From Lathyrus oleraceus (lineage: Eukaryota; Streptophyta; Magnoliopsida; Fabales; Fabaceae): DNA of 64,000 nt. Below, in pieces: positions 20,056 through 31,915 of this stretch. Each line of letters starts with the position of its first letter. Within the stretch, counting starts at the first letter, position 1. The position numbers were made by a program, and so were the translations under genes. The stretch covers positions 350,118,409 through 350,182,408 of the forward strand of contig NC_066581.1 of assembly GCF_024323335.1 (NCBI RefSeq). Direction: 5' to 3'. The notes beneath the pieces are model-generated. The model was not told the DNA's origin, did no database searches, and saw only the letters and a program-made list of their open reading frames with translations.

Positions 20056-23000
20056 ATGCGTTTCCTCTCCGGATCTCATTGATAACAATCCTGTTACACC
20101 CTTGTATGACTTCGACAATCCGATCTATCTTGCTGAAGAAGAAGACGAAGAAGATTGTGAACTGCCAGGGGAATTAGCCAGGTTGTTGAAACAAGAGGAG
20201 AAGGTGATTCAGCCGCACGAAGAGCAGATTGAGGTCGTGAATCTGGGTACCGACGAGGTTAAGAAAGAAGTGAAAATCGGGGCTGCTTTGGAGGAAAGTG
20301 TCAAGAGCAGAATGGTGGCGTTGTTGAAAGAGTATGTCGACATCTTTGCCTGGTCTTATCAAGATATGCCAGGGTTGGATACCGATATTGTTGTGCACAA
20401 GCTACCGTTGAGAACAGATTGTCCTCCAGTGAAGCAGAAGTTGCGTAGAACTCGACCTGATATGGCGATGAAGATTAAATAGGAAGTGCAGAAGCAATGG
20501 GATGCTGGTTTCCTTGCTGTCACTAATTATCCGCCATGGGTTGCGAACATCGTGCCAGTCCCGAAGAAAGATGGGAAAGTGAGAATGTGTGTGGACTACC
20601 AGGATCTGAATAGAGCTAGTCCGAAGGATGATTTTCCGCTACCTCATATTGACGTGTTGGTAGATAATACAGCTCAATTCTCGGTGTTTTCCTTCATGGA
20701 TGGCTTTTCTGGCTATAATCAAATCAAAATGTCGCCAGAGGATATGGAGAAAACAACGTTCATCACACCGTGGGGTACCTTTTGTTACAAGGTGATGCCA
20801 TTTGGTCTCAAGAACGCCGGTGCTACTTATCAGAGAGCCATGGTGACTTTGTTTCATGATATGATTCATCATGAAATTGAATGCTATGTTGATGACATGA
20901 TAGCAAAGTCCCAGACAGAAGAGGGGCATTTGGTAGATCTGGCCAAGCTGTTCGACCGGTTGAGACAGTTCAGACTGAGGTTGAATCCGAACAAGTGCAC
21001 TTTCGGGGTGCGGTCCGGTAAATTACTGGGGTTTATTGTAAGTGAGAAAGGAATCGAGGTTGATCCTGCAAAAGTAAAAGCAATAAAAGAAATGCCTGAA
21101 CCGAGGACAGAGAAGGAGGTTCGTGGTTTCTTAGGTAGATTGAACTACATTTCGCGGTTCATATCTCATCTAACAGCCACGTGTGAACCGATATTCAAAT
21201 TGTTGAGAAAAGATCAAACGGTCAGGTGGAATGATGATTGCCGAGCGGCATTTGAAAAGATAAAAGAGTATTTGCAGGAGCCTCCGATTCTGATGCCTCT
21301 TGTGGAGGGAAGACCGTTAATTCTGTACCTGACAGTCCTCGAGGGGTCTATGGGGTGTGTATTGGGGCAGCATGACGAGTCTGGTCGAAAAGAGCATGCC
21401 ATATACTACCTTAGCAAAAAGTTTACCGATTGTGAAACAAGATATTCACTGCTCGAGAAAACTTGCTGTGCTTTGGTCTGGGCTGCTCGCCGACTAAGGC
21501 AGTACATGCTGGTTCATACCACTTTATTGATTTCCAAGATGGATCCGATTAAGTACATTTTCGAGAAGCCAGCATTGACCGGACGGGTTGCGAGGTGGCA
21601 AATGATTTTGACTGAATACGATATACAGTATACCTCTCAGAAAGCGATCAAGGGGAGTGTATTGTCTGATTACCTCGCCCAGCAACCCATTGATGATTAT
21701 CAACCAATGAAGTTTGAATTCCCTGATGAGGACATCATGTTTCTCAAATCGAAAGATTGCGAGGAACCGATCCCGGAGGAGGGGCCTGACCCTGAATCCG
21801 AATGGATTCTGATGTTTGATGGGGCCGTTAATGTGAATGGAAGCGGTGTTGGTGCTGTTTTGGTTACGCCGAAAGGATCCCACATTCCTTTTGCTGCTCG
21901 GCTAACATTTGAGTGCACCAACAACGTAGCTGAATATGAAGCTTGTATATTGGGGATTGAGGAGGCGATTGATTTGAGGATCAAGAACCTTATCATTTAT
22001 GGAGATTCAGCTCTGGTGATAAATCAGGTTAACGGAAAATGGTATACGCATCAGTCTCATTTGGTTCCGTATCGAGATTATACGAGGAGATTGTTGACGT
22101 TTTTCACCAAGGTGAAGATGCATCATGTGCCCAGAGAGGAGAATCCTTTGGCAGATGCTTTGGCTACTCTGGCCGCCTTGATTAAGGTGCAGAGGTGGAA
22201 TCAGTTCCCCAGTGTGGAAGTGGGACGTCTGGATAGGCCGGCTTATGTGTTTGCTGTTGATACAGCACCTGATGATGAGAAGCCGTGGTATTATGATATC
22301 AAACGCTATCTTGAGACGCAAGAGTATCCTGAGGGAGCATCCAAGAAAGATAGAAAGACTCTGCGGAGGTTAGCCATGGTGTTCTACCTGAATAAGGATG
22401 GGGTTTTGTATAAGAGAAATTTTGATTGGGTCTTGCTCCGATGTGTTGATGATGCAGAAGCAAGCCAGTTGATGAAAGAGGTTCATGAGGGATCGTTCGG
22501 TACCCATGCCAGTGGGAATGCAATGGTAAAGAAGCTGTTGAGGGCAGGCTATTACTGGATGACAATGGAGGCCCAATGTTTCAATTTCGTGCGGAAGTGT
22601 CATAAATGCCAGATTTATGCTGATAAGGTGCACGTACCTCCAAATCCTTTGAGCTTAATGTCGTCTCCATGGCCGTTTGCTATGTGGGGCATTGATATGA
22701 TTGGAAAGATTGAGCCTACGGCTTCGAATGGGCACAGATTCATATTGGTGGCTATTGATTACTTCACCAAGTGGGTTGAAGCAGCCTCTTATACGAACGT
22801 GACGAAGCAAGTCGTTGCTCGGTTTCTCAAAAGAGACATCATTTGTAGATATGGGGTTCCCGAGAGAATCATTACTGATAATGGTTCTAATTTGAACAAT
22901 AAGATGATGGCAGAACTGTGCCGGGAATTCAAGATTGAGCATCACAATTCTTCTCCCTATCGTCCAAAGATGAATGGGGCGGTTGAGGCGGCTAACAAGA

Positions 23001-23536
23001 ATATAAAGAAGATTGTGCAGAAAATGGTGGTAACCTACAAAGATTGGCATGAGATGTTGCCGTTCGCATTGCATGGGTATCGAACGTCGGTACGTACATC
23101 TACTGGGGCAACTCCTTTCTCATTGGTATATGGGATGGAGGCTGTATTACCCGTTGAGGTTCAGATTCCCTCTTTGAGAGTCCTGATGGACGTGAAATTG
23201 CAAGAGGCTGAATGGGTAAGGACCCGGTATGAAGAGTTGAGCCTGATTGAGGAAAAGAGGCTAGCAGCCATCTGTCATGGGCAGTTGTATCAGCAGAGGA
23301 TGAAGCGTGCTTTTGACAAGAAGGTGCGACCTCGGGTATATCACGTAGGTGATATGGTGCTGAAAAGGATCCTTCCTCCTCAAAACGATCGTAGGGGCAA
23401 ATGGACACCGAATTATGAAGGTCCATTCGTGGTCAAGAAGGTTTTCTCTGGCGGAGCCTTGTTGTTAACGACCATGGATGGCGAGGATTTTCCATCCCCT
23501 GTGAATGCGGACGCAGTTAAAAAATACTTCGTATAA
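20056..23536 (+). pseudogene. Ogre pol: RT, RNase H, aRNase H, integrase, with one in-frame TAG
   Basis: Counting from the predicted exon start, RT has VPKKDGKVRMCVDYQDLN and YVDD near residue 277. The first RNase H follows, then an archaeal-type second RNase H (FDGAVNVNGSGVGAVL near 588, YGDSALVINQV, ADALATLAAL). The integrase has HHCC (HEGSFGTH...CHKC) and D880, D941, E977 (35-residue D-E spacing). The C terminus is typical of Tat (GKWTPNYEGPFVVKKV). The dual RNase H places it in the Tat/Ogre lineage. A single TAG at 20480-20482 lies just before the RT core; otherwise the frame is open for 1016 codons. This may be a knock-out mutation, or less likely a read-through site. Confidence 0.9.
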
Positions 23537-26164
23537 AAGGACCCGCTGGACGAAAAGAACAAAATAGTCCAGGCAAAAAAGGGCATCCCGGCGAACCAAA
23601 AACAGAAAGAAAGGTTCGGGCAAAAATTAGGGATAAAAATGAAAAATGTACACCCGGCAGGTCGAAAACCTGAGAAGGCGACTTGGGCAAAAAGGGGTAT
23701 CCCGGTGGACTGAAAACCCGAAAGGGAGGTCCAGGCAAAAGAGGGATTGAAACGAACAACTGCGTCCAGCATGATCGTTTGCGCTTTGGTTAAAGCATCA
23801 CAGATAATACCCGGTAGGGATCAGTCGGAATCATCTTGTTCAGAAGGCAGAAAGCATGGAGAGTCTGAGGACATATGGGGTGTAACCGAGTTGGAACTCG
23901 ATGAGATCACGGGTTTCACATTGCCATTAGGATAGATTTTTCCTTTTGAGCGCAATTACCTCTTTTCAGGAATTGCTTCCTTTTGTATTGCTCAGCTTGA
24001 GCCACCCATTTTCAAATCAATAAAATGCAAATTCAATCAAATAATTTTGTTTTTGTTTTTCATTACTGCTTTGATTGCAAAAACATCCAGATATTTTTGA
24101 TAAAGAATCTTGCATTTTAAGACATACAGGTTCCTTCCAATGCATGTTTATAAGATTGAAAGCTTGAAATCTTATTTTGGAAGGTTGAGTGACCCAAGTG
24201 TTGAAATCTTGACACGCTTGGGGCACGGTTTTATCTAATGATCTGTTTTGCAGGAACTGTTGGATATTTTCACTCACTTGCAGGTTGTGATGTGGAAGCT
24301 TTGTAGCAGATCCCCAGAGAGTTCGCTCAGGAACTAATGAATGAAAGAATGACGAAGACGTTGCGGCGTACGACGATCCTTGATGGTAATCAAGAAGACT
24401 CTTCAAAGTCGAAAGGCTTGAAAGTATGTAATTCCCCGCAGAGTTCGATCAGGGACAGATGAATGGGTAAAAGAGAGGACGGAGAGACGACGAGAGATGT
24501 CCGACGACCTTTGAAATTAACCAAGAAGACTCTTCAAAATCGAGAAATTGAAATTTCTGTATAATTCCAGGAGTACGTTCTCGTCGAGCGCGGAACGAGT
24601 TGGAATACAAGATGATGGAGCAGAAAAGGTCCAGACGAGTCTGGGTATTCTCAAAAGTGGAAAGCCGATGCGAGTATTGGAGGTGGATACCATGGTTCGA
24701 TGAGTCGACGGGTGTTCTGTACTTACTTTTCTCATGTCCCAGCTAAGTCCCCAACCAGAGTCATAGGATTAGCTCCCCAGCAGATACAAGGTCTGTGGAC
24801 TTCTCCAGCCGAGTCAGGATGGTTATCCCGGACAGGTTAAGACGGTGTTTCCTCAGCAGCCAGGCCAGAAGGTTGTTATTCCCCGAGTGGAGCGGGTCTT
24901 TTTCGAAGAAATATATCTCCAGCGGTGTTCATCCCACCAGTGGATTGAACAAGTTCCCGTAGTGGACGGATTTTGCATGCCCAGCTGAGTTGGTTCTACC
25001 TATGGATGGCATGGGTTGTCCCCAGCAGAGTGGTATGCGTTTCCCTAGCGGGATCAGGATGGTTATCCCCAGCAGATGATAGAGTGATGCATCCCCAGTT
25101 GAGCCTGGAGGTTGCTATTTCCCAGCGGAGTATCTGTGAGCATTTCCCCAGTGAAGTCCGCAGGTATCTGTGAGGGTCTTCCCGAAGCGGAGTCGGGATT
25201 GATATCCCTAGCAAGTCAAGATTGTTGTATCCCCACAGAGTGTTGGTGGTGATTATCCCCAGCGGCTTCTCGAGTGGATTGGGTGCAAAGAAGGTTCTTC
25301 CCCAGCAAGGGTTGCCTTTTCCCAGCAGCAGTGATTCCCCAGCAGGGTGGAGTTGGAGTAATGACGAGTTCCTCAGCAGAGTGTCTCGTATTCCCCAAAG
25401 GAGTCCCTTGAGGGGGATATTTCTTTTTTATGCATTCATCATGAAAAAATAGCATGGCATATTGCATAGAAAAATAATAATCGCGTAGCATTTCCATAAT
25501 TATGGAGCATTACGCAGAGAAAAATCGATCATTCATCATTGCAAGCATCAGCTAGTCTCAAACCGTGGTTACTGTTCGAGAAGTGGTTTTGCCCAAAGGT
25601 GAAGAGGTGTTACTTCGAGGAGTTCAGCATCGTGATTGAATCGAAGATATTCCCCAGTAGTGTGATACTGGAGTAATTGTTTTCCGTCAAGCCGAGATGG
25701 GAAATGTTTGGCGTTCAACGCAATTCAAGCCGTGGTTACCGCTTGAAGCTTTGGTGCACCAAGTGGTGAGGATGTTACTCTGAGGAGTCTAGCATCATGA
25801 CGTCAGATCAGCAGTGTTCCCCAGTAGTGCGATATTGGAGGAAATGTTTCCGTCGGACGGAGATGTAAATAAAACCAGAGGACGTTACGCGATCAGCGCG
25901 ATTCCGGGGTTCAAATGGAGAAAAGGAGATACTGAGGTATTTTCTGGGGTTCAAATGGAGATGGAGTTGAAGATTATATCCGGGATGAGGTCCTAAGGAT
26001 TATCTTCTGTTCATGTGTTACCTTAGACTCTGGCCGAGGCTAATGGAGGTCGTTAAAGGTGTCTTCCGAGGAAGAGATACACATGCTACCTTCTTTATGA
26101 AGGTTTACCCTCTGACATGTCGCCCTCAGAGTGGTTTGGTGTTATTTCCGACGTTGCCAGCGGA

Positions 26165-26350
26165 ATTATCACGAGAGATTGGAGAAAAGGATATGCTGAG
26201 GCATTTTCCGGGGTTCAAATGGAGAAAAGAAGATGTTGAGGCATTTTCTGGAGATGGGGTTCAAATGGAGAAAAGAAGATGTTGAGGCATTTTCTGGAGA
26301 TGGGGTTCAAACGGAGAAAAGGAGATGTTGAGGCATTTTCTGGAGAACGG
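26165..26350 (+). repeat. 46-bp tandem array in Ogre 3' UTR
   Basis: About four copies, the first partial, of a unit containing GGGGTTCAAATGGAGAAAAG and TTGAGGCATTTTCTGGAGA. Copies are nearly identical, which points to recent expansion. Confidence 0.85.
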
Positions 26351-26474
26351 GGTTCATATTGGCGATCGCGAGTTATCGTCAGGCGACTGGGGTTCAAACT
26401 GGAGATTGGGGTTCATTATTTTGGCAAACAGGAGAATGGGGTTCAAATGCAGAGATCCGAGGGTCGTTTGCGCA

Positions 26475-26585
26475 GAGAAAATTTCGGGGTTCAAGAAAAT
26501 GAAAAAAGAGCAGAGAAAATTTCGGGGTTCAAGAAAATGGAAAAAAGAAAAGAAGAAAATTTCGGGGTTCAAGAAAAGCATAGAA
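26475..26585 (+). repeat. ~40-bp purine-rich tandem array in Ogre 3' UTR
   Basis: Three units starting AAAATTTCGGGGTTCAAGAAA followed by A/G-rich tails of slightly differing length. The ORFs over this array are repeat artefacts. Confidence 0.8.
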
Positions 26586-26897
26586 AAGGGAGAATAATGA
26601 TCCCGAGTGGATGTGTGGTGTTCAGGCCATAGTTATCCCTGTGTTACCATTTATTTTGGTATCCAGGTTGACAGTGTTGTTTTGGTATCCAGGTTGATGT
26701 TGCTGTTTCGGGGTTCAAGCCGAGTTTTCTCCGTACCAGACGGATTTTGGTTTCAAGACTGTTCTTCGCCGATTCTGACAGGCGTTGTTAATTATTATCC
26801 CATCAGAGTGCAAATTGTTCGTCTGTTCTTAGTATTCAATCACTCTTCATCCTGATCATCTGAAAGCCGAGGCTATTCATATCGACAGGTTCACAGT

Positions 26898-26915
26898 GGA
26901 TTGAATAGGGGCAGC
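26898..26915 (+). other. Ogre polypurine tract
   Basis: TGGATTGAATAGGGGCAGC directly precedes the right LTR start and is the likely plus-strand primer. Confidence 0.65.
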
Positions 26916-29900
26916 TGTAACACCTCAAAATTTGCCCTCCTTTCTTGGGACTAACATTATCATTGTACATATCATTTTTAGGTCATTAGGCATTGCATAT
27001 TGCATATCATGTGGTTACATTGTGCAAGCTATCTTCCCAAGTCTTTGTTGAAAGATGAGAAAGTCAAAGTGCAAGCCTAAGGTTTATTGACTGATCATTG
27101 GCCATCTGAGGATTGGGCTGTGAATTAGGGTTTTATGGTTCTCAAAGGATATTGGTCTTCATCTTGATTGCAATGATACATCATCATCATCATGGTTGGT
27201 TATCATCAAGTGTTGAAGCAGGATTTCTTGAGATTAGGGTTTTGACCACTGGTCAACCCTAATCAGTTGCATTGGGCCAATCAGGGATGGATCAGGAGAT
27301 GGGGTCTATGATGGATATGGGGTTCATTCTTTGGTTATTTTGAGCTTATTGAGGCTAGGGTTTCACCCTTGAGCCATTTCAGTTGGAGATTGGAGCTCAG
27401 ATTGATCTATGCATTGCCAGATTCATCTATCAGTTGAAAATTCAACTGTGGTCAACTGTACATGATCTGATGGATTTGGAGGTGGAAATGAGTTGGATAC
27501 ACTTCATTCATGTTGGAACAAGTGTTATATGACATCTCAAAGCTAAAAAATGAAGAAAATCAAGTCAGGACAAGAATTGCCAAAAATAGAAAGTGACTTG
27601 TAATTGAAGTTTCCAAAAATGGAAAGTTTTTGACCCCAAAGCCACGTGTCCAAAGAAGCTTCAAATGAAAATTTGTTCAACATTAAAGTTGTAGATCTTG
27701 TTCTCACCTTTCCAAAAAGTCCAAGAACTTGAAAATCCCATGTATGGTTGGAAAATTAGGGCTCAGTGAAATTCAAAAATGACCCATAATCAGGAGACCA
27801 TAATTTCCACATGGTTGGTCCAAATTGCAAGTTCTTTATATGCACAAACTCCATTTGACATGTACTTCCATGGTGCATAATTGGATTTTTCCAAAAGTGG
27901 TCAATGCAAAAAGTCAAATTTCAACTGGACAGTTAAAATGGACCAAGGGCAAAATTGTCCAACTTGTGAAATAATTGGAATTTTTGAGTGGGAATTTTTG
28001 CTACACCTCACAAATGGTATTTAAAAGTTGTTGGAATCATCATTTCATGCCTAAGGTTTGTGGTTTGGAATTTGACTTGAAAAATGAAATTGCAAAATTG
28101 GACAAAGTGGCATTACATGGTGAATTTCAAAAATACACATCCAATGAGAGTGAGGCAAGTGGCAACAGCTCACACATGGCATTTGGAAGTTGTGTGAGCT
28201 GTCAAAGAGGTGGCAATGAGTTGGCTTATGAAATTCCATTTTTGCCCTCACTTGAAAATTAACATTTTCACTAACAAATGCAATTTGGTTAATTAGCATG
28301 GTTAATCATGGTTTAAGCACACATATATATTCCTAATCACATGATAATCATAACAGAAAATCACACATCCCAAAATCAGATCTGAAATTCATCCAATTCT
28401 CTCAAATTCCTCAAGAACACCAAAACCAAAATTGGCAAGAACTCTCTCATTTCTTGGTCAATCTTCGAAATTCTTTTTGCATCAATCTTCAATCATCATC
28501 CTCTCCATCTGTTTGTGAAGTTTGGAAGGAAAGGAGCTCTGATTCGCAGCTGCACATGCAATCTCCATCCATGGTGAAATCGAATTTCTCCTTCTAGAAG
28601 CCATTGCCATTGATCCTGCGTGTTCCAGGCTACTCCTTGAAGCTTGTTCTTCGACTGTTTCGCATCACGACACCTTGAAAGCTCCGATTCCAACACTGCC
28701 TTCAAAACAAGGTTAGAACTCGAGTTTAATGATTTGGCCAGTGATTATGTGCGTTTTGTAGCTTGTTTATCGTAGATCATGGTGATGCTTTTAGTTTTAG
28801 GAATGGATAACTGTAGCTCATGTAATCTGAACTCGAAGCTTTGAATGCGAAACTTTAAACGATCGATCCGGTTAGTACAGTTAGATTTAGGTTGATTAGG
28901 TTATATATTCATGATCTATGCACTGAGACGGTTTCAACGCATATCCATTTGTGAGATTGGTTGAAGTTTGAGTAAAATCATTGTTGGACTGGGATGAGTA
29001 TGCCGCGCGAAGAGGAAGGAAAATTCTGGAAAAAACGTGTTCGATCCAATTTTTCATTTGAATGTTTCAGTTTCGCTGTTTACCGCGCCAAGTTGAAGAT
29101 ATTTACCATATTGCCATTAATGAATCTTATTTAATTATATTAATTCATAAAAATTGTAAAAAATTCATAATCACTTTAGAAAATTCATAAAAAATCATTA
29201 AAAAATCAGAAAAATGTAGGAATTTTTGTGTTGACTTCCTTTTTGAATGTAGAATTTATTTGACCTATTGATTGAAGTTGTGCATGGTAATATTTGTGTT
29301 TGACTTAGGGTTGATTAACATGTATGTAAATTTGATACATTCTACCATTTTGATTGTGAAATGCTCATAGTATAAAAGAAATTCTTGAAAATTTTTGTGG
29401 AAATTATAGACTGGTTAATGATGATTTACATGTACATTTTGTGAATTTTTGATTCCTGGTGATTGAGTTATGAATTTTGGAACTTAGGTGTGACAATTAG
29501 TGTCACACCTCATTATGTCAATTTGCTGGATTTATTTGAATGACCTAGGCTTGTTAGAATGATGTGAAATTTTGCATGATGTTTCATTAACATGTTAAGA
29601 TGCTATGTGAATTTTTGTGGAATTTTATGTGGAATTTTCAAATTGATTGCTATTTTTCATCTCTGTTGGTCAAATGTGCAAGCTTGTGTGACATAGGTTG
29701 GTAGATTTTATGTGAAATGCTCATATGGTATTGAATGATCATGAAATTTGATATGCTTGTAATAGACACATTGTATGACATCCCTGTTTTGGTCTCATCC
29801 ATTTCTTTATTGTCTTCATGGATTTATGAATTTTTGAAGTGGCTGCATGTGTTGATGTTGTGATTTGGAGCATATAATTGTGTCTGTTTTTGTTGATTTT

Positions 29901-31915
29901 CATTGACATGGTTCCATTTGTCCAATTAAGCTAAAATTTGACATGCTAGACCTTGAACATGTGCTGTTTAGGTATAATTTATTTGGGGATTTTTGGAACT
30001 GTTTTGATATGGAATTGAATGCAATAGTTCTGTTTGGATGTTTGGTGCTCCATTTGAACTAGTTTGCCTTATTTTGTGCATGGAATGAATATAATGAATG
30101 ATATGGATATGGGACCAAGTGTGTTGGCTTTTGTTTGACATTAATTTGACTTTGGTTAGAGATACCTTGCTGTTTAGGAATTTTTCTTGCTTTTGGACCC
30201 TAGGCTTGGCCTAGTGGTCTAGTTGCTAATATTTGCTTGATTTTTCAGGATGAATAGCATAAGGCTCATGGAGAATGATCCAAGTTGATTGAAATGATGT
30301 TGTTTGATGTTTGTACACTAACATAACATTGTTTTGTAGGTTGTGAAGCTTGGGCTTGAGCTCATAGCTTGCCTTTGTGTGCCTTGGCTTGCATAGTTTG
30401 ACTGATTAACTTGTTGTTTTCTGATTGGTTGTCTGAGTTATTAACTGGTTAGCTTTTGTACAGGTACCTTTAGTCGCTCTAGTTCTTTTAAGAACTTGCT
30501 TGGTAGCCGCTGCTCGGTTGTGTAAACCGCTTGAGGTAGGTCCTCTTGACTTCATGTAGTCTGGGAGACCCGGCTGTTACCGGGCCGGGCAAATGTCTGA
30601 AGTCCTCCTTAAGAGGCAATGATTGTGGTTGTTTATTTTTTGTGCCAAGCAGGTGAAAGTCCTTTAAATAAGGCAATTGGTGGAAGTTAGGGATAAGCAA
30701 TCTGTCCCCCACTATTCTGTGAGTCTTCTCCTTGCTCCCATTACATGGTTGTAGCATTGAGATTACAAGCCCAAGATCCGTGCAGTGCACATTGTGTCAG
30801 AGTCTCTGAGTATAGAAGGGTTCCCCCATTCTGGATCCATGCTCATTTGTCAGAAGCTCTCCCTGGTTAGGGATAAGAGCTGTGAGGTCTCATCCTCACT
30901 TCATCCTTTCATCTGCTTCACCTTAGCCTCGTAATGGCAAGGTTAAGAGCAAACCCAGCCCGTACAGACGACTCGCTTCGGCAGTCAAACCTATTGATTG
31001 AGCCCCCTTGTTTGGCTATAGTGCGTGCTATGTGGATATCTGATTGACATGCTTATTTGAGATGCTTGTTCTCATTTGATGTATGCTTATATTCTGTATG
31101 CTTGTGTGCTTGCTTCTTTCCTGGTTAGGATAGGCTTGCTTATGCAAGTAGGATAGAAACCTGAACTTAGGGCGACTTTGCATGACAACATCTAGGCTCG
31201 AGTCGTAGTCTCCCTAGTGTTGTGTCTTCCCCTGGTTTCTGGTTAGGAGAGTTTCTCCCTGTTAAGGGGAACTACATCGCCCTGATCCTTGTTCCAGACG
31301 AGGTATGTAGGCAGGTGGTTGTGCGAGACCACTCCGGGCAACCTTTTTCTTTTTTGCGTGTGTTTGTTTGTTATCTTCTTATGCTTTGGTTCGGATGCCG
31401 ACGTAAGTCCAGTGATTGGCTGTCGGGCTCCACGTTTGCCCTTTTGAGTGTGTTTTGGTTCGGATGCCGACGTAATTCCATCCAGTGGTTGTCGGGCTCC
31501 ATGTTTGCCACCCTTGCTTGTTTGTATGTTTTGTGTTGTTTGGCGTGCGTAAGCCGAACTACAGTGGCTCTGATTCTTGTTCCAGACAAGATATGTAGGC
31601 ATAAGGTGCGATACCTTATCGAGCCCGTTTCTCCTAACCCCACCTGCGTTCCCTGTGTGTGTGTGTGATGTTTTAGCAACCTATTCTTTATTCTAGGACG
31701 TGGATCCCGTCGAGTACGACGGATGTGAGGGGTGCTAATACCTTCCCCTTGCGTAACCGACTCCCTTACCCTTTCTCTCTGGTCGCGAGACCACGTTCTT
31801 TCCAGGTTTCTCTGAGCGTTTCCTTTCCCTATTTTGGGATAAATAACGCGCAGTGGCGGCTCTGTGTGTGTGTTTTGTTTTTAGCTCGCCGGTTGATTTT
31901 TCGCAGGATGCGACA
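26916..31915 (+). repeat. Ogre-like right LTR (5000 bp)
   Basis: Partner of 6384-11384, one base shorter (a T missing near position 8424 of the left copy). Preceded by the polypurine tract and followed by CTAAT and copia-2 sequence, which shows the original insertion site. Confidence 0.93.

Larger units (their letters stand above)
23537..26915 (+). other. Ogre 3' untranslated region rich in degenerate tandem repeats
   Basis: No gene. Contents: purine-rich GGCAAAAAGGG units (23540-23750); T-rich tracts; a long field of diverged CCCCAGCAGAGT-like units (about 24730-25430); two diverged copies of a ~180-bp block containing CCGTGGTTAC (25560-25850); a 46-bp array and a ~40-bp array further right; and a terminal polypurine tract. 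Long repeat-filled 3' UTRs are usual in Ogre. Confidence 0.75.
6384..31915 (+). mobile_element. Ogre/Tat-like Ty3-gypsy retrotransposon, rearranged
   Basis: Two 5.0-kb LTRs beginning TGTAACACCTC and ending GCGACA enclose ORF1, gag-pro, an intron-like gap and pol. Very long LTRs, an extra ORF before gag, an intron between pro and RT, and a second RNase H are features of the legume Ogre/Tat lineage. CTAAT flanks the left LTR on both sides (6379-6383, 11385-11389) and the right LTR on its outer side (31916-31920). The segment after the left LTR is not Ogre leader but a copy of copia-2 (11385-13486), so the primer-binding site and part of the leader are lost. The copy could not now be reverse-transcribed normally. 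Confidence 0.9.
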
